This document shows positions 13,479 to 26,502 of a stretch of DNA of 64,000 nt, piece by piece (position 1 is the first letter of the stretch; each line of letters starts with the position of its first letter). The notes under the pieces were generated by a model. The model saw only the letters and a list, made by a program, of their open reading frames with translations, searched no databases and was not told where the DNA came from. The DNA lies in the NCBI RefSeq assembly GCF_000004075.3, contig NC_026657.2:10292001-10356000 (forward strand), written 5' to 3'. A program made the translations under genes and the position numbers. The stretch is from Cucumis sativus. Lineage: Eukaryota > Streptophyta > Magnoliopsida > Cucurbitales > Cucurbitaceae.

Positions 13479-15062
13479 TTAGTTTTTAAAAATGAATTGC
13501 GTACATTTTCTTCAAATACAGCAATTACGAAGATGAAAGATCAAACCTACCACCTATGGAATGGAAGACCCTATCTTTTGTCGCTAAACTAAAGTTTTTT
13601 TTATTTATCACGTGTGCACTATAATATGTTTTTAAAATTTTATTTTTTAAAAATTAAACGCAACATTGTAGTGAAGAGAGATGCTTAAACTTTAGTAATG
13701 AAAAAGTTATATTGGATGTCTTTGTTAAAGAGTATAACTCTTCAATTACAAATTAAGTGAAAATAGTGGAATTATTTAAATTAAATACACTCTCAATTAA
13801 TGTAATTTTAAATTAATGGCGAGTAGTTTATCAATAACTTTAGAAATTGGTTTGCTTTATATATGTATATATATATACATATTTCTATTAATACATCGTA
13901 GAAGACATAGTTTGATGGTGTTAATCGGTGAGCATAGTTGCAAAACTTTACAATCAATTTGATGTGCATCAAGTGAAATAATGAAAAGTAAAAAGTAAAA
14001 ATGGAAATAGAGTACAATATTAGATAAATATTTGGTAAAAGTGTTGATGAAAATATGATGGAGTAAACTTCATACCTCAAGAATTGTAATTTCCCAATAG
14101 TTTACAAAACAAAACCAAGTTTTATAAATTTATAAAAACAGCAAACAAAAACTCAAATAAATGATTACCGATCCAATGATAGTATTAATTGATGTTCAAC
14201 ATTAGACTTTTTAGATGCAAAAATTTAATTGGTAAGTTTTGATTTTTCTTAAAATGTAAATAAATAAATAAAATATGATGTTAATTAGTTCACCAACTGA
14301 AATAAAAAATGAAAACAATTATATATTCTTCTACTATTTCCAATACAGAGCTGAATTGTTGTAATAAAATAAAAGTTATCGAAAATCAAGAAATAGACCT
14401 TGGAGTATGAAACTACGAATCTAACTCCAAATTTCTTTTCAACAACTCTAAATATCTACCTGTTCCCTATAGACCTAATTTAAAATTTTTCATTAACCAC
14501 TAGTTCTAGAGATTAATTATTGACATAATAATAAATTTTAAAAATAGCCCACTCAACTTTTTTATTTTTTATTTTCCTTTTAATTAAAGAACTAATAAGC
14601 AGTAAAATGAGTTTAAAATTGATAAATAAATAGCAAAAAGAAAAAGAAGGGAAAGATAGAGCAAAGAAATGGGAATTTACAATCCCCATCTCAATTTTCT
14701 TTTATTGTTGTTTATATAACATATAAACACTTATAAACATGGAGTCCAAAGGAAAAAAAAAAAAAAAGAAAGAAGCAAAGCTCACTACCATTTTTTTCAT
14801 ACTTCCTTAATTTAATAATTATCTATAATTACTCTTCTTTTTGTCTTAGTGATATGATTAAAGACTCTAATTCAGCTTCAAATTCCAAAAAAAAGGAAAA
14901 AGAAAAAACAAGCAAAATCAAGAGGGTGAAATATGATAGAGAAAGGCTAAATTAAGAAGAGATAACCATTCCCAAGTAGCTTAGTAGAAGAAGAGTATAA
15001 TGGAGATTCTGATCTGAATTTCCGGCAGCATAACCGCCGTAGGGCGGCGAGATATGGTGGTT
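13479..15062. other. Intergenic; right part probably 3' UTR of the HIPP gene
   Basis: AT-rich DNA with no coding frame. The last roughly 100 bases before 15063 are less AT-rich and probably belong to the 3' UTR of the minus-strand HIPP gene. Confidence 0.5.
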
Positions 15063-16866
15063 TCACATGATGTTACAACTTGAAGGGTTCTCGTCGCTAA
15101 AATATGTGTAGGGTTCTGGCTGCGTTGGGGGATATGGGTTGTGGTACGGTGGTGGATATGGGTAAGGATACGGCGGGGGTACGTAATTTACGGCAGGTGG
15201 TGGCCGCGCGTACATCATTGGTTGGTGCCCGAGGGCGTGGTGTTGTTGTTGGTTCATCATTTGCGCCATGTACTGCTGTGGGTGCTGTTGGTAAGGGTTC
15301 CCTGTCATTCCTTCCGCCAAAAACCTACCGGCGCCACCTCCGTTGCCGTTGCCGTTCATGGTTGGTGCTGGGGGTGCGGCAGGAAGGCCTTGTACTGCAG
15401 AAAGGTTGCCCATTTGACCCATCGTTCGGTCACCCATTTGACCTAATTGACCCATTTGACTCAAATTGGACATTCCCAGTCCATGAGCACCGACCAAACT
15501 CTGTAAGTCTTGGCCCATTCCGTTTGCCCCACCGGCCGCCTTTTGTCCGCCGTTCATCCCGTTATTGCTTCCATTCCCACCGCCATGAACAGTTTTGTTA
15601 TTTCCCATACCACCAACTCCGCCGCCGCCGCCACCGTTGCTTTTTCCTCCACCTCCACCTCCAACTCCACCGCTGCCCTGTTTTTGGTTGCCCCCACCTC
15701 CACCACCACCGCCATTCCCTTTACCTCCACCGTTGTTCCCATTCTTAGCGTTGCTATTCACCTGAACCGGTACAGCTCCACCGCCTTTCTTGCCGTTACC
15801 TCCGCCATTTCCACCAGCGCCTGGATTGTTTATCACCGCCGGATGATTCCCATTCATCACCATTTTCGGAATCTGGGCATTTCCCATGAAGGGTTTCAGT
15901 TTATTGGCCGGAGGGAGATGAAGATTACCTAAATCATCATCAAACTCGTCATCATCCTCATAATCCTCATCGTCATAATCATCAAGATCATCCTCATCGC
16001 TCAGATCATCATCCTCGTGCAAATTGATCTTCCCAGCTTTAGGAAGATTCGGGTTCTGATCTTTAACGGGCAATTTCAAGCCTTTAAATTGAGGCGGAAG
16101 CTTCAGATCTTGAAACCCTTTCATCGCTTGTAGCTGCTGAAGCTGTGACGGTTGCAACCCTTGCACATGTCCTCCTTTAGGTAAGTTATTTCCATTCCCG
16201 CCACCGCCGCCGCCGCCTGCAGCGCCGCCCTTCTGGTTCTGGCCTTTGTTGTTGCCACCTTTCGCATTGTCAATTTGCATGTTCTTCATCTGATTAGCTA
16301 TGTTGTTTTGCTGATTTTTGTTGTTGTTTGCCGGTTGGCTACCCCAAATCTCTGCATGTTTGCCGGATTTGGCCAGCTTCTTGATGAGTACGGCGGCATC
16401 TACATTTCCAGTCACTGTGACCTTCCCCTGTTCTGCATCTATCTCGGTTGTAAAAACCCCTAAAAACCAACAAAGGAAAAAGAAAAACCAAAACAAAACA
16501 AACCCCAGAAATTAAAAATAAGCAAACCCCATCACACTCAAAACACTTTATAAAGAAGTAAAAACAGTCAAAATCAGGTGAAACGAAAAAACAGAACAAA
16601 CAAGGATTACACTCAAACAAAGAAAATAGAAAGAATACCATCGATTTTCTGCAAGATTTTCTTCACTTTGTGCTTGCATCCATCACAATGAATGTTCACC
16701 TTCAAAACACATTTCTGCATTCAACACCCAAAAAGGAAAAGAAAAATCAACAAATAGTAGAGAGTAACATTAGAAAAACAGAACAAAAAGACAAAAAAGG
16801 GGGAAAAACACAAAGTATGTAGAGTAAACAAAGCACCTGGATCTTCAAAAACTCTTCTTTACTCAT
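15063..16866 (-). CDS. HIPP-type heavy-metal-associated isoprenylated protein
   Basis: Three exons on the minus strand, 16837-16866, 16639-16714 and 15063-16459, encode 500 residues. An N-terminal HMA domain (about residues 8-75) carries the metal-binding pair C20-D-G-C23 in the context [13 protein letters not shown]. An asparagine/glutamine/glycine-rich linker follows, then a strongly acidic patch at about 184-212. A long glycine-rich region comes next, then a methionine/glutamine-rich segment and a proline-tyrosine tail ([12 protein letters not shown]). The protein ends CNIM, a CaaX box whose final Met favours farnesylation, so membrane or nuclear-envelope association is likely. Known family roles are metal binding and stress responses; the precise job of this member is unknown. 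The start [10 protein letters not shown] matches the usual HIPP opening. Homologues recalled: At3g06130 and At5g19090. Its neighbour to the right, a LUL E3 ligase, is also its neighbour in Arabidopsis. Confidence 0.93.
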
Positions 16867-17469
16867 AGCTTGAAGTCAAACAAACAGTACGAGTGAGAAA
16901 GAGAGAGAAAAACAGAGGAAAGGAAAAAAAGAAAAGAAAAAAAAAGGAAAGAAAAAGGAGATGAGAGGAGAATAGATCTAGGAAATGAAACAGAGTAGGA
17001 GAGAGTAATGGGTTGTTAGTAGTAGTTTGTTTTTTGGTTAGTGATTATGTTGGAACTCAACGAAGCAAATCCAGAGAGAAAGTAGGAATCTGAGAATAGA
17101 GAAAGAAAGGAAGACCAAAGTTGAGAGAGAAACAGAGAGATGGGAAGGGATAGGTTGTGTTAAAAGGGTTTCTGTGTTCAACTCGTTCCTCTTTTTCAGG
17201 GGTGAAACAAAGAAGAAAGAGAAACCCCCAAAAAAAAAAAAGAAAATATATGTTAAAACAAAAGCAAAAACGAAGCAAATGGGGGCAGAGGAGAAAGTGA
17301 AAAACGCTGCTGGCTGCACCAAAACGTAGAAACAGAGTACTCTTTATTTTCGAACAAATCCCCCTTTTCTTTCTCTATTTAATTTTAATCCAACCCTCCA
17401 TTGGTTGCATTTTGCAGAGATTTCGAAAACCCTCCCAAATTTATTTTTTTAAAAAAATTAATTATTTTG

Positions 17470-17519
17470 AGCCGAGCCGAGACAAGCCGACTTGAGAATT
17501 GGGTTTGTCAGGCTCGGCT
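17470..17519. repeat. Short GC-rich inverted repeat
   Basis: AGCCGAGCC at 17470-17478 pairs exactly with GGCTCGGCT at 17511-17519 across a 32-base loop. It lies about 600 bases upstream of the HIPP start codon. It could be a regulatory foldback or part of an old element. Confidence 0.5.
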
Positions 17520-18760
17520 TGATGCGCTGGCTAGGGAAGAAACGATGTCGTTTTGTGTGAATGATGAGGTCCCGACAAGACTGATTTATGGGTAAAGCTA
17601 AATAGATGTCTTTCCCTGTTCTCTATTCCATGTGCTAATTATTATAACAAATCCTGTACAACGTATGTATATCTTTTGAGTTTATGACGTTCTTTGACAA
17701 ACAAATTTGAAAAGTTAAACCTCTCATTCATGTTTTCAAAATAGAATTCATATTCTAGCAGAGTTCCGTTCCCTTCCTGTATGTTGTTTACATCTACGGG
17801 TCTTGGCATTGGTGATCTAGTGTAGTAGAACACAATGACAATGTGGAGAGATTTTATTTGTATATTTTCATAAATATTATGAATGAGGATGTTGTACCAT
17901 AGCTCAACAAGATGAAGTTTACACCTCATGAGCACAATGAAGGCAACGTTGTTCCATAAAACCTTGTAGTTCGTCAATGTGTGTGTGGGTCCCTAATCCG
18001 AAAGGACCATCTCAAAGGGTGTGGAAAACAAGTTCGCAGGTTAAGTTAGAAAATCACGAGAGGTGCAGAAAAGATGGTCCTCCAAATGAAACAAATACTA
18101 CAAAGAGATTTACAAGATCTTTAGCAACTTAACCATGTACCAATTTAAAAAGGTGAAACAAAAAAAAAAAAACCCTCACAAAAAGCTAAAGGGTATAACT
18201 CACTCACTAAAGAGGTATTACTGGTGTGAGTGCTAAAAACATGCTTCCATGTTTAAGTCAATGCTTATGCTGAAATGGTTTCGAACTGAGTAGAATAATA
18301 TTATGTCACTCTCCAATGAAATGGTCCCCTCTATTTATAGCGTTGTCCATTGTCCGATAAGCAACTTTTGTACCAACTTGAAAGTGAAAATTAAGTCCAA
18401 TGGTAGCATGTGTCTCAATTCGACTCGTTTCAAGCTCAAATAAGCTAATTAATCTTACGACGACTCTTGATCATACCTCCTCAAGGGAAGTTTAGTATTG
18501 CATACAATCCATGTGGACGTTAAAAGGTCATAAACATGTGAGTTTGTAATCCAAACCATAATATATGTGATATTCTAATACAAAGTAAGGGAATCGTAAC
18601 AATTAAAAATAGAATCTTTTCGCTTTAAGTAGAAAATCTTTATAAGAAAGTGAGAATTAATAGGTTTGATTTTTTTGGGGTACTTTTATAAATATGATGA
18701 TTGTGTCTAATAATAGTACCATACGTAAAATTCTATGAATGCCTTTTGTTAAAAAAAAAA

Positions 18761-18790
18761 GGAAAGAAAGAAAGAAAGAAAGAAAGAAGA
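18761..18790. repeat. (GAAA)n microsatellite
   Basis: About six AAAG/GAAA units following an A run. Confidence 0.85.
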
Positions 18791-20831
18791 AGAATGAAGC
18801 TTGTGCTTCACCTCTGTCCAAGGGGGAAAAAGAAGCCTCAAACCAAAGCATCTTTTAGCCTTTTAAGTAATGACTTCAAAGTACACTATGTTATAATAGT
18901 TAAGTAGAGAGCAAGTAATTTGTGAGGAAGGCCAAGGTCAAAGTTGACCAATAATTTATTAAATAAAAGTTGAGGAAGTGCACCATTCTCTCTAAGGACA
19001 CATACCTTATAAAAGTCACATTGAGGAGCTTCTGATCTAAAGAACCACTTTACACTTTGAAAGATGACTATCAAAAAAGTATTGTTTTCTGCCATCAAAA
19101 TTCATTACTTTCAAACATGAAATAACTCCAAACCATCTCTCCCATTTTATATAATCATTGTTATTTTACTTTTTCTTAACACAACACCACCACCTTTTGC
19201 TGTATTATTTCTAAGTCTACAACTCTCTTAACTTCTCATCTCATCTGTCAAATGTTAACACTGGATAATTCTACAATCACTTTTAAAAATCGTTACACAA
19301 AACTTCTATTTATATTAAAGTCATCAAACGTTATAATGATTTACAACTAAACAAAAACAACACCACATCTAAAATCACTTCCAAATACGCCATTACAAAA
19401 ACAGCGAGTGTCTCAATGATTTCCCTCATGTAAGAAACCAAAAGTGGAAAAAAGAGGAAAAGAAGTTCTGTAGTTGAATCCAACACAGTTTAATGCATAG
19501 AGTTTGTAGGTAGTTTATTTATGGATTGAATGGCCATTGATTTTTCAAATAATCATAAATCTTGGATTGTAAATAAAGCTATAATATATATATATATATA
19601 GATAGAATACTCATGATGATCAATTTTTTTTTATATGTAAAAAGTAATATCAGAAAATGGGAAGAGGGGTGAAATTATGATTATCCATCAACGTAGACAA
19701 TTCAATATATGGAGACAAAAGATCTGAAAAGAATAATTTCATGGTCCTACAAAAAAAAAAAAACAACAGAGAGAAGGATAAAATTTCCATCCCTAAATAT
19801 CAACCAACCTTTTCTTTTACCACATTTTCTTCAATTCCAACCAAATTATTGCCTCTTTCTCAAAACCCTAAAACTGACATCAAACCCCATCTAACTTTTC
19901 CTCCTCTTTTTTTTTTTTTTTTTTCCCCCTTCATATGCAAACAAACCCTAACTCTGACTCTCAAAACACCCATCTGTAAACTAATTCTTCTAACTTCAAG
20001 ATTAAATCATAGTCTTAGCTTAGAGAGAGATGATTTTGGATGAAAGGGTAGTTTTGTTTTTTGAGTAAATTACCTCTTTCTATTCATCCTATTTTTGTCT
20101 ATACTTGTAGGTGTTGTACATTAACTTTTGAAATAGCCTCAAGTAAAAACTTTAATGGGCAAACAAATATCAAGGCCTTATCACAATGACCCAGTTGCAT
20201 TTCTTCATCACATGAACACCACATGCTCAATAAATAGAGGTTCATAAATGGTGAAGCAAATGAAAAAGGTCATTGATAGCATGTTACCAACAATGTCAAC
20301 ATTGCATACAACTCTCATATTATATCAATTCAAAAGAAAAGGACAAAAAACAATTTAGTGCATTGTGTGATCAAAGTGTCTTCCTAATCATCGTTAACTT
20401 ACCTTTCTAATTAAGCTTGCTGAGATTCTTGAACTTGCCTCGTTCAGTCCTTATAAAATAGACGTATGAACCTGAACCCAATCTTTGTATATTCAATCTT
20501 CATAAACTTAATACATATGTGCACAGTGTCTCGCATGCACATTGACACACCACATACGAAAACCACAAATGCTACGTGTTCAAATCATACATTACAGAAG
20601 AAAGCCAGATCTGAGACGACGGGTATGACATTATTTGATAGTTAGACATGAGATGGAAATATCCAGTTGTAACTACTACACTAGTGTTATGTATACGAAG
20701 AAAAAGAAATATACAACTATGTGTGTGTGTAAAGATACTAAAGAATGCATTATGTGGGATTATGACACATCAAAAACCAAAGAATTTAACAGCCATACCA
20801 GGCGATCCAACAAAGGATGAAGAGGAAATTC

Positions 20832-23800
20832 TTATTGGTCGCTATTGTTTATCCTGATTTCTATTAGTTCTTCAATTGGTTGACGGCAAATAGGACATTT
20901 ATTGGATTGAAGCCTCAGTTCCTTGGCACATTCACTGCACATGCACTGTGGACAAAGGAACACAAGAAAGGAAATTTAAGTACAAAAGTGACTAAAAAAA
21001 GAAGGGAAATGTGTCTACTGTCTTGTTATGAGGCTTGTTTTTTTAAATTTCTTTTTAAAATAATAATAAATCCAAAGAGTCTCAACTCAAATTTGGGCTA
21101 GCTGGAAAGCAAAGGGCGTATACGACCCATAAGCCAGAAAAGAAATATTGAAGATAAAAGATATAGCCAGAAAAGTGTCTGTTGTTTTCCTATGTAAGTT
21201 CCATCATGCGTTTGAAGAAATTAAATGCAAAAGATAGACTATAGTAGTTTGAATTTCATCGCATGCTTTCCATGAACAAACACTCAAAATGGAGTCTTAC
21301 CAAATGTCGGCATGGTAGTACAGCAGTATCCTTGGGTTCAGTCATGCAAATCACACACTCCTTCCCGGTGTCATTATCGTCAAAACCTTCTGCTGATGAA
21401 CTCCCTATGCCAAATATTTCACGCAGCTCATATCTGACTCCATCAATCCACAGTAGTTGCCTAATCACTCTAACCTGGAAAGGACCACCATTTTTCTTCT
21501 CCAAAACAGCTTGAGTTATCTGCATGTGTGAATTATCTCGATGAGGTTCACCAATTCGTTCGTCATCGGACTGAGATGGTGAACAAGTCTCAGCTGATAT
21601 AACAAGAGGGAACGTGTCTTCTGCAGGTGAAGGTTTTGAGAGGTCATCCAAGTCAAAAAATCCCAAGTCAAAGCCAGTTCCAACGGGCTGAAAGAATTTC
21701 TGAGCAGGACCCTTCTGAAATGGGATTTTTACTGGTTTGAAGGCATCGGGATATACTGGAACAAACCTACAATTGGGCTCTTCCTTGGCAAAAAATAGAA
21801 TGGTTATGCTGTTCATCGTGCAACGAAATTGAATTAGAAACAGGAAATAGAATGGTATCTTCAAAGCAGCAATTAGGAAGCTGATGATAGGAAAGGTACA
21901 GTGGAATTGAAAACACAAAGTAAAGAAATATCTAAACTAACTTACAAACCTAGGACTAGGAGTACAAAAATAAAAGTCCAGTCTCAGTTACTATTTTGGA
22001 TTTTAATCCTATTTCCCAAAGTAAGCTTGTTTCATAAGGATAATTTTTCCTTCTACTTTTTTTCCCTCGAAAAGATATTTGAAATCTTGAAATCTCTTCT
22101 TTATGGTTCAATCATCTTATGTTTAAGAAACAGAAAACAAAAATTATAATGCTTATCCAACACATCATTAAAAATGGAGGCTAGATAATGTGATCTTACC
22201 TACAGAAAAACCTCCGAGCAAGAGAAGCTCAATTTCAATTCATTTATGGGTCAAACCTGAACCAACCACATAGGCCTTTCCTTGCCTGTTTAATTCTTTC
22301 AGTGGCTACCTCCTAGACTGTTTTTCCTAAATGCTCCTCTAGACTAGTAACTAATGGATTTCCTTCCATTATTTTAGAACTTTATCTTGTTACAGACAGT
22401 TGGGTAGTTTCATTTTTTACCCACCTCTGATACCAAGAAATATAGATAATTGATTATGCTCAAGAACATCCTTCAAAATAATGATGAATAAAAAAATATT
22501 TTACATGCATTGCTCATCAAGGTTTTAAAAGGCTAAGGATAGCTTCCAGGCAGTTCCTCTCAAAGAAGCAATGTGCAACTTTTGAGACGGTATTAGGTAT
22601 AAGCCTCAAATTTCACAAAAAAAAAAAAATATTTTTCAAGTTCTAAATTAGAATGACCAAGTATTCCAATACATAATAGTCATATAAAAGTATTAAACAT
22701 ATCTCTATATATATTAACCCACCCCTGTCAATTGCCAGTAAAACATAAATTCTAAGAGACTATCTTTAGCCCACTATTATCATATTTAGTAGAATTGACT
22801 TATATTATAAATTTAATCTTCAATGCTTTTAAAGTCACAATAGCAAAAATAGTAATAGTACAAATTATCACAACTCAAATTTTTATATTTTTGAAGAATG
22901 AAGCAAATGAATATTATCCTTTTAATCATATATAAACGAGTCAGAGACTTTAAGCCTCAGAATATTATCCTGTTGGAGTCTTTCTTCAAGGTATAAGCCT
23001 CGAAAGTATTTTAAACAACAATTGCCCATTGCCTCATGTCACTTCAAGCTGTTAATTGTGAGGCCGGGTTAATATTAATCAAGTCATCTTTCCCTTTACA
23101 TATATATGTAATATATGTAATCTGCCGATATTTTTTATAACCCAAAAATCAAGGACCTACCCCACGAATCTGGGGGCACCCTCGCCCACCCCAAGGCTCA
23201 GACTTAAGAAATATCAAGGGTTTAAGACAGGAAGCTTGATTTAACTCCTTTTTTTGCAAGAAATATAATGGAACACCAAAATTTGACGGCATTTAAGTTG
23301 GAGGATCTAACTATTCAAGCTAATATCACAATTTTCCGGTTCCCAACCTCAAATGTTGAATACGTTTATCAAGCCTTCCACCCCATTTTCTCCACACTTC
23401 TTAACCGGTAGTCCCAAACTAAACATTCTCAATTGACATCAAAGTTAACAGTACTAGAAATTATGACAGTGCTCAACTGCTTAACTGAATAGATTGTCCA
23501 AGCTTCTTCTTCCATAACACATGAAAGCAACTGTGTGGTACGATAATAGAAGGCAATGATCAAGACGAACTGCTTATAAGACTCTACTTAATGGTGACAG
23601 GCATAATTTGGTTTTCTTTTTCCTACCACTTATTATGAGCCTAGATGGTTGGTGCTCGTTAAAACAAAATTTTAAATATTCTAAGATCACCAGCAATCTA
23701 CAAAATTGTATGTCATGAACATCAAACCAATAAAAACAAGCATTCTGAACTTCAACCAACCATATAAGGAGATTAAATGAGCATTTTTTTACTAAGCCTC

Positions 23801-24585
23801 ATGATTTCCCACTTAGTTTAGACTAACTAAAAGAAACGTCTTCAATGTTTTAGAGAAGATCCCCTACCCCCAAATGCAGCAAGTGAAATTCAAATCAAGA
23901 ACCATTTAAAATAGTTCTAAATCATTCTAGTGTCAACCACAAGCCCGACACAGCACTAATTACAAGCCAAAACTCAATTAAGTGAAATTCAAGTAGAAAA
24001 TTCAAGTTACCTTCCATCATACAACGCATCAAAAACGAAAGAAACCAAATGATGATCAGGGTTCTGCTCGTCCACCTCAATCTTTAGAGTATCTTTATGT
24101 ACATTCACATCATTTCTAACCTTCTTCGCTTGCCGATGCTCCACAATTGGCAAAGGCGGTGGCGGAAGCAACGGTGGACCCATGGGCGGCCGAACTTGAG
24201 ACCATCCATTACTCTGATTAGCATAATAAGGGTAAAAATTGAAACGCCCCATCGAAGAATTCCCATAATTACACGAATTGTACCCACCAGAGAAGTAATA
24301 GGAGTGAGGAGCAGGGGCAGGGGGAGGAGGATGAGGAATCGGTGGCAGAGGTAGTGTCTGAGAAGTTGAACTGTAAGGGTGGCTGTGCGGTGGAGGAGGG
24401 TGGGAATTAGTAAACTGATGAGTCTGAAGCGGCGGCGGAGGTGGCGGCGGAGGTGGAGCAGGAGAAAGAGATTGGGGTTCAGAGGGGTAGTAGAAAGAGG
24501 AAGAAGAAAGGTAGGGTGGAGGAGGAGGTGGAGGTGGGTTTTGAAGGTAGTTGTTTCTTCTTCTGTTACTCCACGAAATACCCAT
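20832..24585 (-). CDS. LUL/LOG2-type RING E3 ubiquitin ligase
   Basis: Three exons on the minus strand, 24011-24585, 21301-21808 and 20832-20945, give 398 residues (family about 360-400). The start MGISWS fits an N-myristoylation signal (Gly2, Ser6), so membrane attachment is expected. Residues 15-110 are proline-rich with two poly-Pro runs. The middle region, from about residue 170 to 320, is the domain shared with animal MGRN1 ([52 protein letters not shown]). The C-terminal RING has C343, C346, C358, H360, C364, C367, C378 and C381, all ligands present. In Arabidopsis, LOG2 ubiquitinates partners linked to GDU1 amino-acid export and ABA signalling; the LULs are its close relatives. The splice between exons 2 and 3 falls inside the RING, between H-L and C-M-C. 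Recalled homologues: LUL4 (At3g06140) and LUL3 (At5g19080). Confidence 0.94.
22425..22435 (-). mobile_element. Possible primer-binding site of a decayed LTR retrotransposon
   Basis: On the minus strand this reads TGGTATCAGAG, the initiator tRNA-Met primer-binding motif common in Copia elements. It lies in the 2.2 kb LUL intron 1 (21809-24010). No LTR pair, gag or pol frame was seen, so this is at best a remnant and may be chance. Confidence 0.25.
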
Positions 24586-24789
24586 TTCAAGAATGAGAGA
24601 TCGGAGGAGAAGAAATGAAAATTTGGGATCTTTTTTGTTGAAAAATTGGGAGAAGTAATTTGGGTGAAGTTGAAGAACAGTCGCCGTTCGCCGTTGACAT
24701 CTGCTTCGTATTTGACGGTTCTACGTTTAACTTGATTCCGACGTGTCGTTTTCGAACGCTGGAGATGATAACCACGCGTCCTTCTCTAC

Positions 24790-24828
24790 CGACATGTAGG
24801 AAAATCAATATCACTATCCTACATGTCG
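24790..24828. repeat. Perfect 12-base inverted repeat upstream of LUL
   Basis: CGACATGTAGGA (24790-24801) and TCCTACATGTCG (24817-24828) are exact inverse copies separated by 15 bases. Each arm contains the palindrome ACATGT. The pair lies 205-243 bases upstream of the LUL start codon, so it could be a paired transcription-factor site or a short hairpin. Confidence 0.6.
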
Positions 24829-26502
24829 TTCCAGTTGTTCCAACCTCATACACTCATACACTTCCATTTCCAACTATATCGGATTTTAGATGACGTGGAT
24901 TATTACTAATTTTTTAAAAATTATACCAATATTTTCCAATCACAAATATTTCTTTTTTTAAATGAACACATCACTTTAATTTCAATTTTAAGGAGGTAAG
25001 TAGTTGAATTTATAGAGTTACTATTTTTTTTTTTTTCTATTTAGACCTCTATGTATATTTAAGTGTTTTATCATCTTTCATATATTGTTAAAGGACTAAG
25101 ATCAAATCAATTTACTTAAACTTTCTATTGAAAAAATAACTATAATTAAACTTTACTAGCTCACTCGCATGTTTATACGGTATCGGTAAGAAACACTATG
25201 TTATTTGTCAATTACTTGTAGTAGCATTTGATAATAGTTATGTTGATGCAAGAATCTAGTCTAGCATATGCATTTTATTCATTCATCTTGAAGAAGAAGG
25301 AAACTACAAGACAAGATCTCATGATGGTTCGATGTTATAATCCGACATGTTTTTCATATTTAAATTAGTACTTCTTTGAATGGGTGTAGAGCTTCTGGTA
25401 GTCTAGAAGAACCATATAATTAGTTGGAAGAAGTGGAGGAGAGAGGAGAGACATGTGGCCCGACGTTTGTACTCCTCGGTAGTATTTAGTTTTCCATTTT
25501 GGATAGTTAGATCTCAACGTTTGCTTTACTTTAATTGGATGATTAGGAGATCTTTCTTGAGCCAAGGCCTTTGGTCCATGAACCTCGGTGGATTTACCCT
25601 TAACAGATTACACCAAATTCATTTGTGCTTCAAAAGTACTTAAATGTGTTACTTAATTCTTACATAAAAAACATAACTCAAGCTCATGTTTCATTCCTTG
25701 ACTTAACTTTGCTCATCCCAAATAATCAAAACAAAATCTCATGTAAGAACTTATTTTTGAAACATTTATTGATAATTTGTCATGAAAGAACTTTTGTTAT
25801 TATTAATCAACAACTAGAGAACTTCTTGTGAACTTTTAATAAAGCCTATGTGAAAGTTGTTTTTATATAATTGTTGAAGCTAAGTCTCCTGATTTCTTGT
25901 AACTTGTAGGAAAATTTACCCCAAAAAGAAACTACAAACTCAAACTTTTCTAAATTAAAGCTTTTGCTTTTCTTTAGTGCTTTTCATTGAAGATGGAACT
26001 GTTGGCCAAACCACTCTCTTTGACCTTAATATACTTAGCTTGCTTGCAAGCAACCATTAGTCATGTGCACTTTACTCATACACAAATTTCATTTTCCTAA
26101 TTTCTTTAAATACTCATAAATGGTCGTTTCTCAATTACTTTAATAAGTAATGCAACATTTCAAAACAAATCATCTCAAAACTTAAAAGTTCATGTTTAAA
26201 GAAGAAAAGAGACTCATAATCATTACTAATCACACTTAAAGTTTGTTCGTTCGATTTGGGAAATCAAGAAAACTAAGAATACAAGTAGTCTGACTGAGAA
26301 GGCAAAAGAAAGAAACAAATACAGCAAGAGAATTCTGGGTGTTTAAAGCAATACACCAAAACAATGTCATCTGATTTTGTTCACTTCCAAAGAAAAAACA
26401 GAACATGGAAAGACAAGTGGACATTGCAGACTTCATAAACAAGAACAACATTCATATAGAAGTTACAAAGGTTGAAGGCAAAAACATTTATGAGTGTAAA
26501 AA
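24829..26502. other. Intergenic, possibly repeat-derived
   Basis: No gene seen. The part between about 25250 and 25650 is less AT-rich and has several short overlapping frames on both strands with no recognisable motif, as decayed retroelement DNA often does. Positions 26236-26451 hold a short low-complexity minus-strand frame that lies just downstream of the next gene's stop and is probably its 3' UTR. Confidence 0.4.

Larger units (their letters stand above)
16867..20831. other. HIPP 5' UTR and promoter, then intergenic DNA up to the LUL 3' end
   Basis: Positions 16867 to about 17340 are purine-rich on the plus strand, so the HIPP leader is pyrimidine-rich, as plant 5' UTRs often are. Positions 17640-18650 look like decayed repeat DNA: a minus-strand frame without an ATG start (17642-17977), and a CTATTTATAG promoter-like motif near 18330. 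I cannot assign it to a family. The rest is AT-rich with no gene seen; the last few hundred bases may be LUL 3' UTR. Confidence 0.45.

Noticed and set aside
15104-15932. Plus-strand frames of 100-214 codons over the HIPP gene
   Set aside because: Antisense shadows of the GC-rich glycine and proline codon runs in the HIPP coding exon.
17642-17977. 111-codon minus-strand frame between HIPP and LUL
   Set aside because: Opens at TTG, has no recognisable motif, and sits in DNA that looks like decayed repeat; no evidence of a gene.
24105-24590. 161-codon minus-strand frame overlapping LUL exon 1
   Set aside because: Out of frame with the LUL protein, opens at TTG, and its Leu/His-rich content is the frameshifted reading of proline codons.
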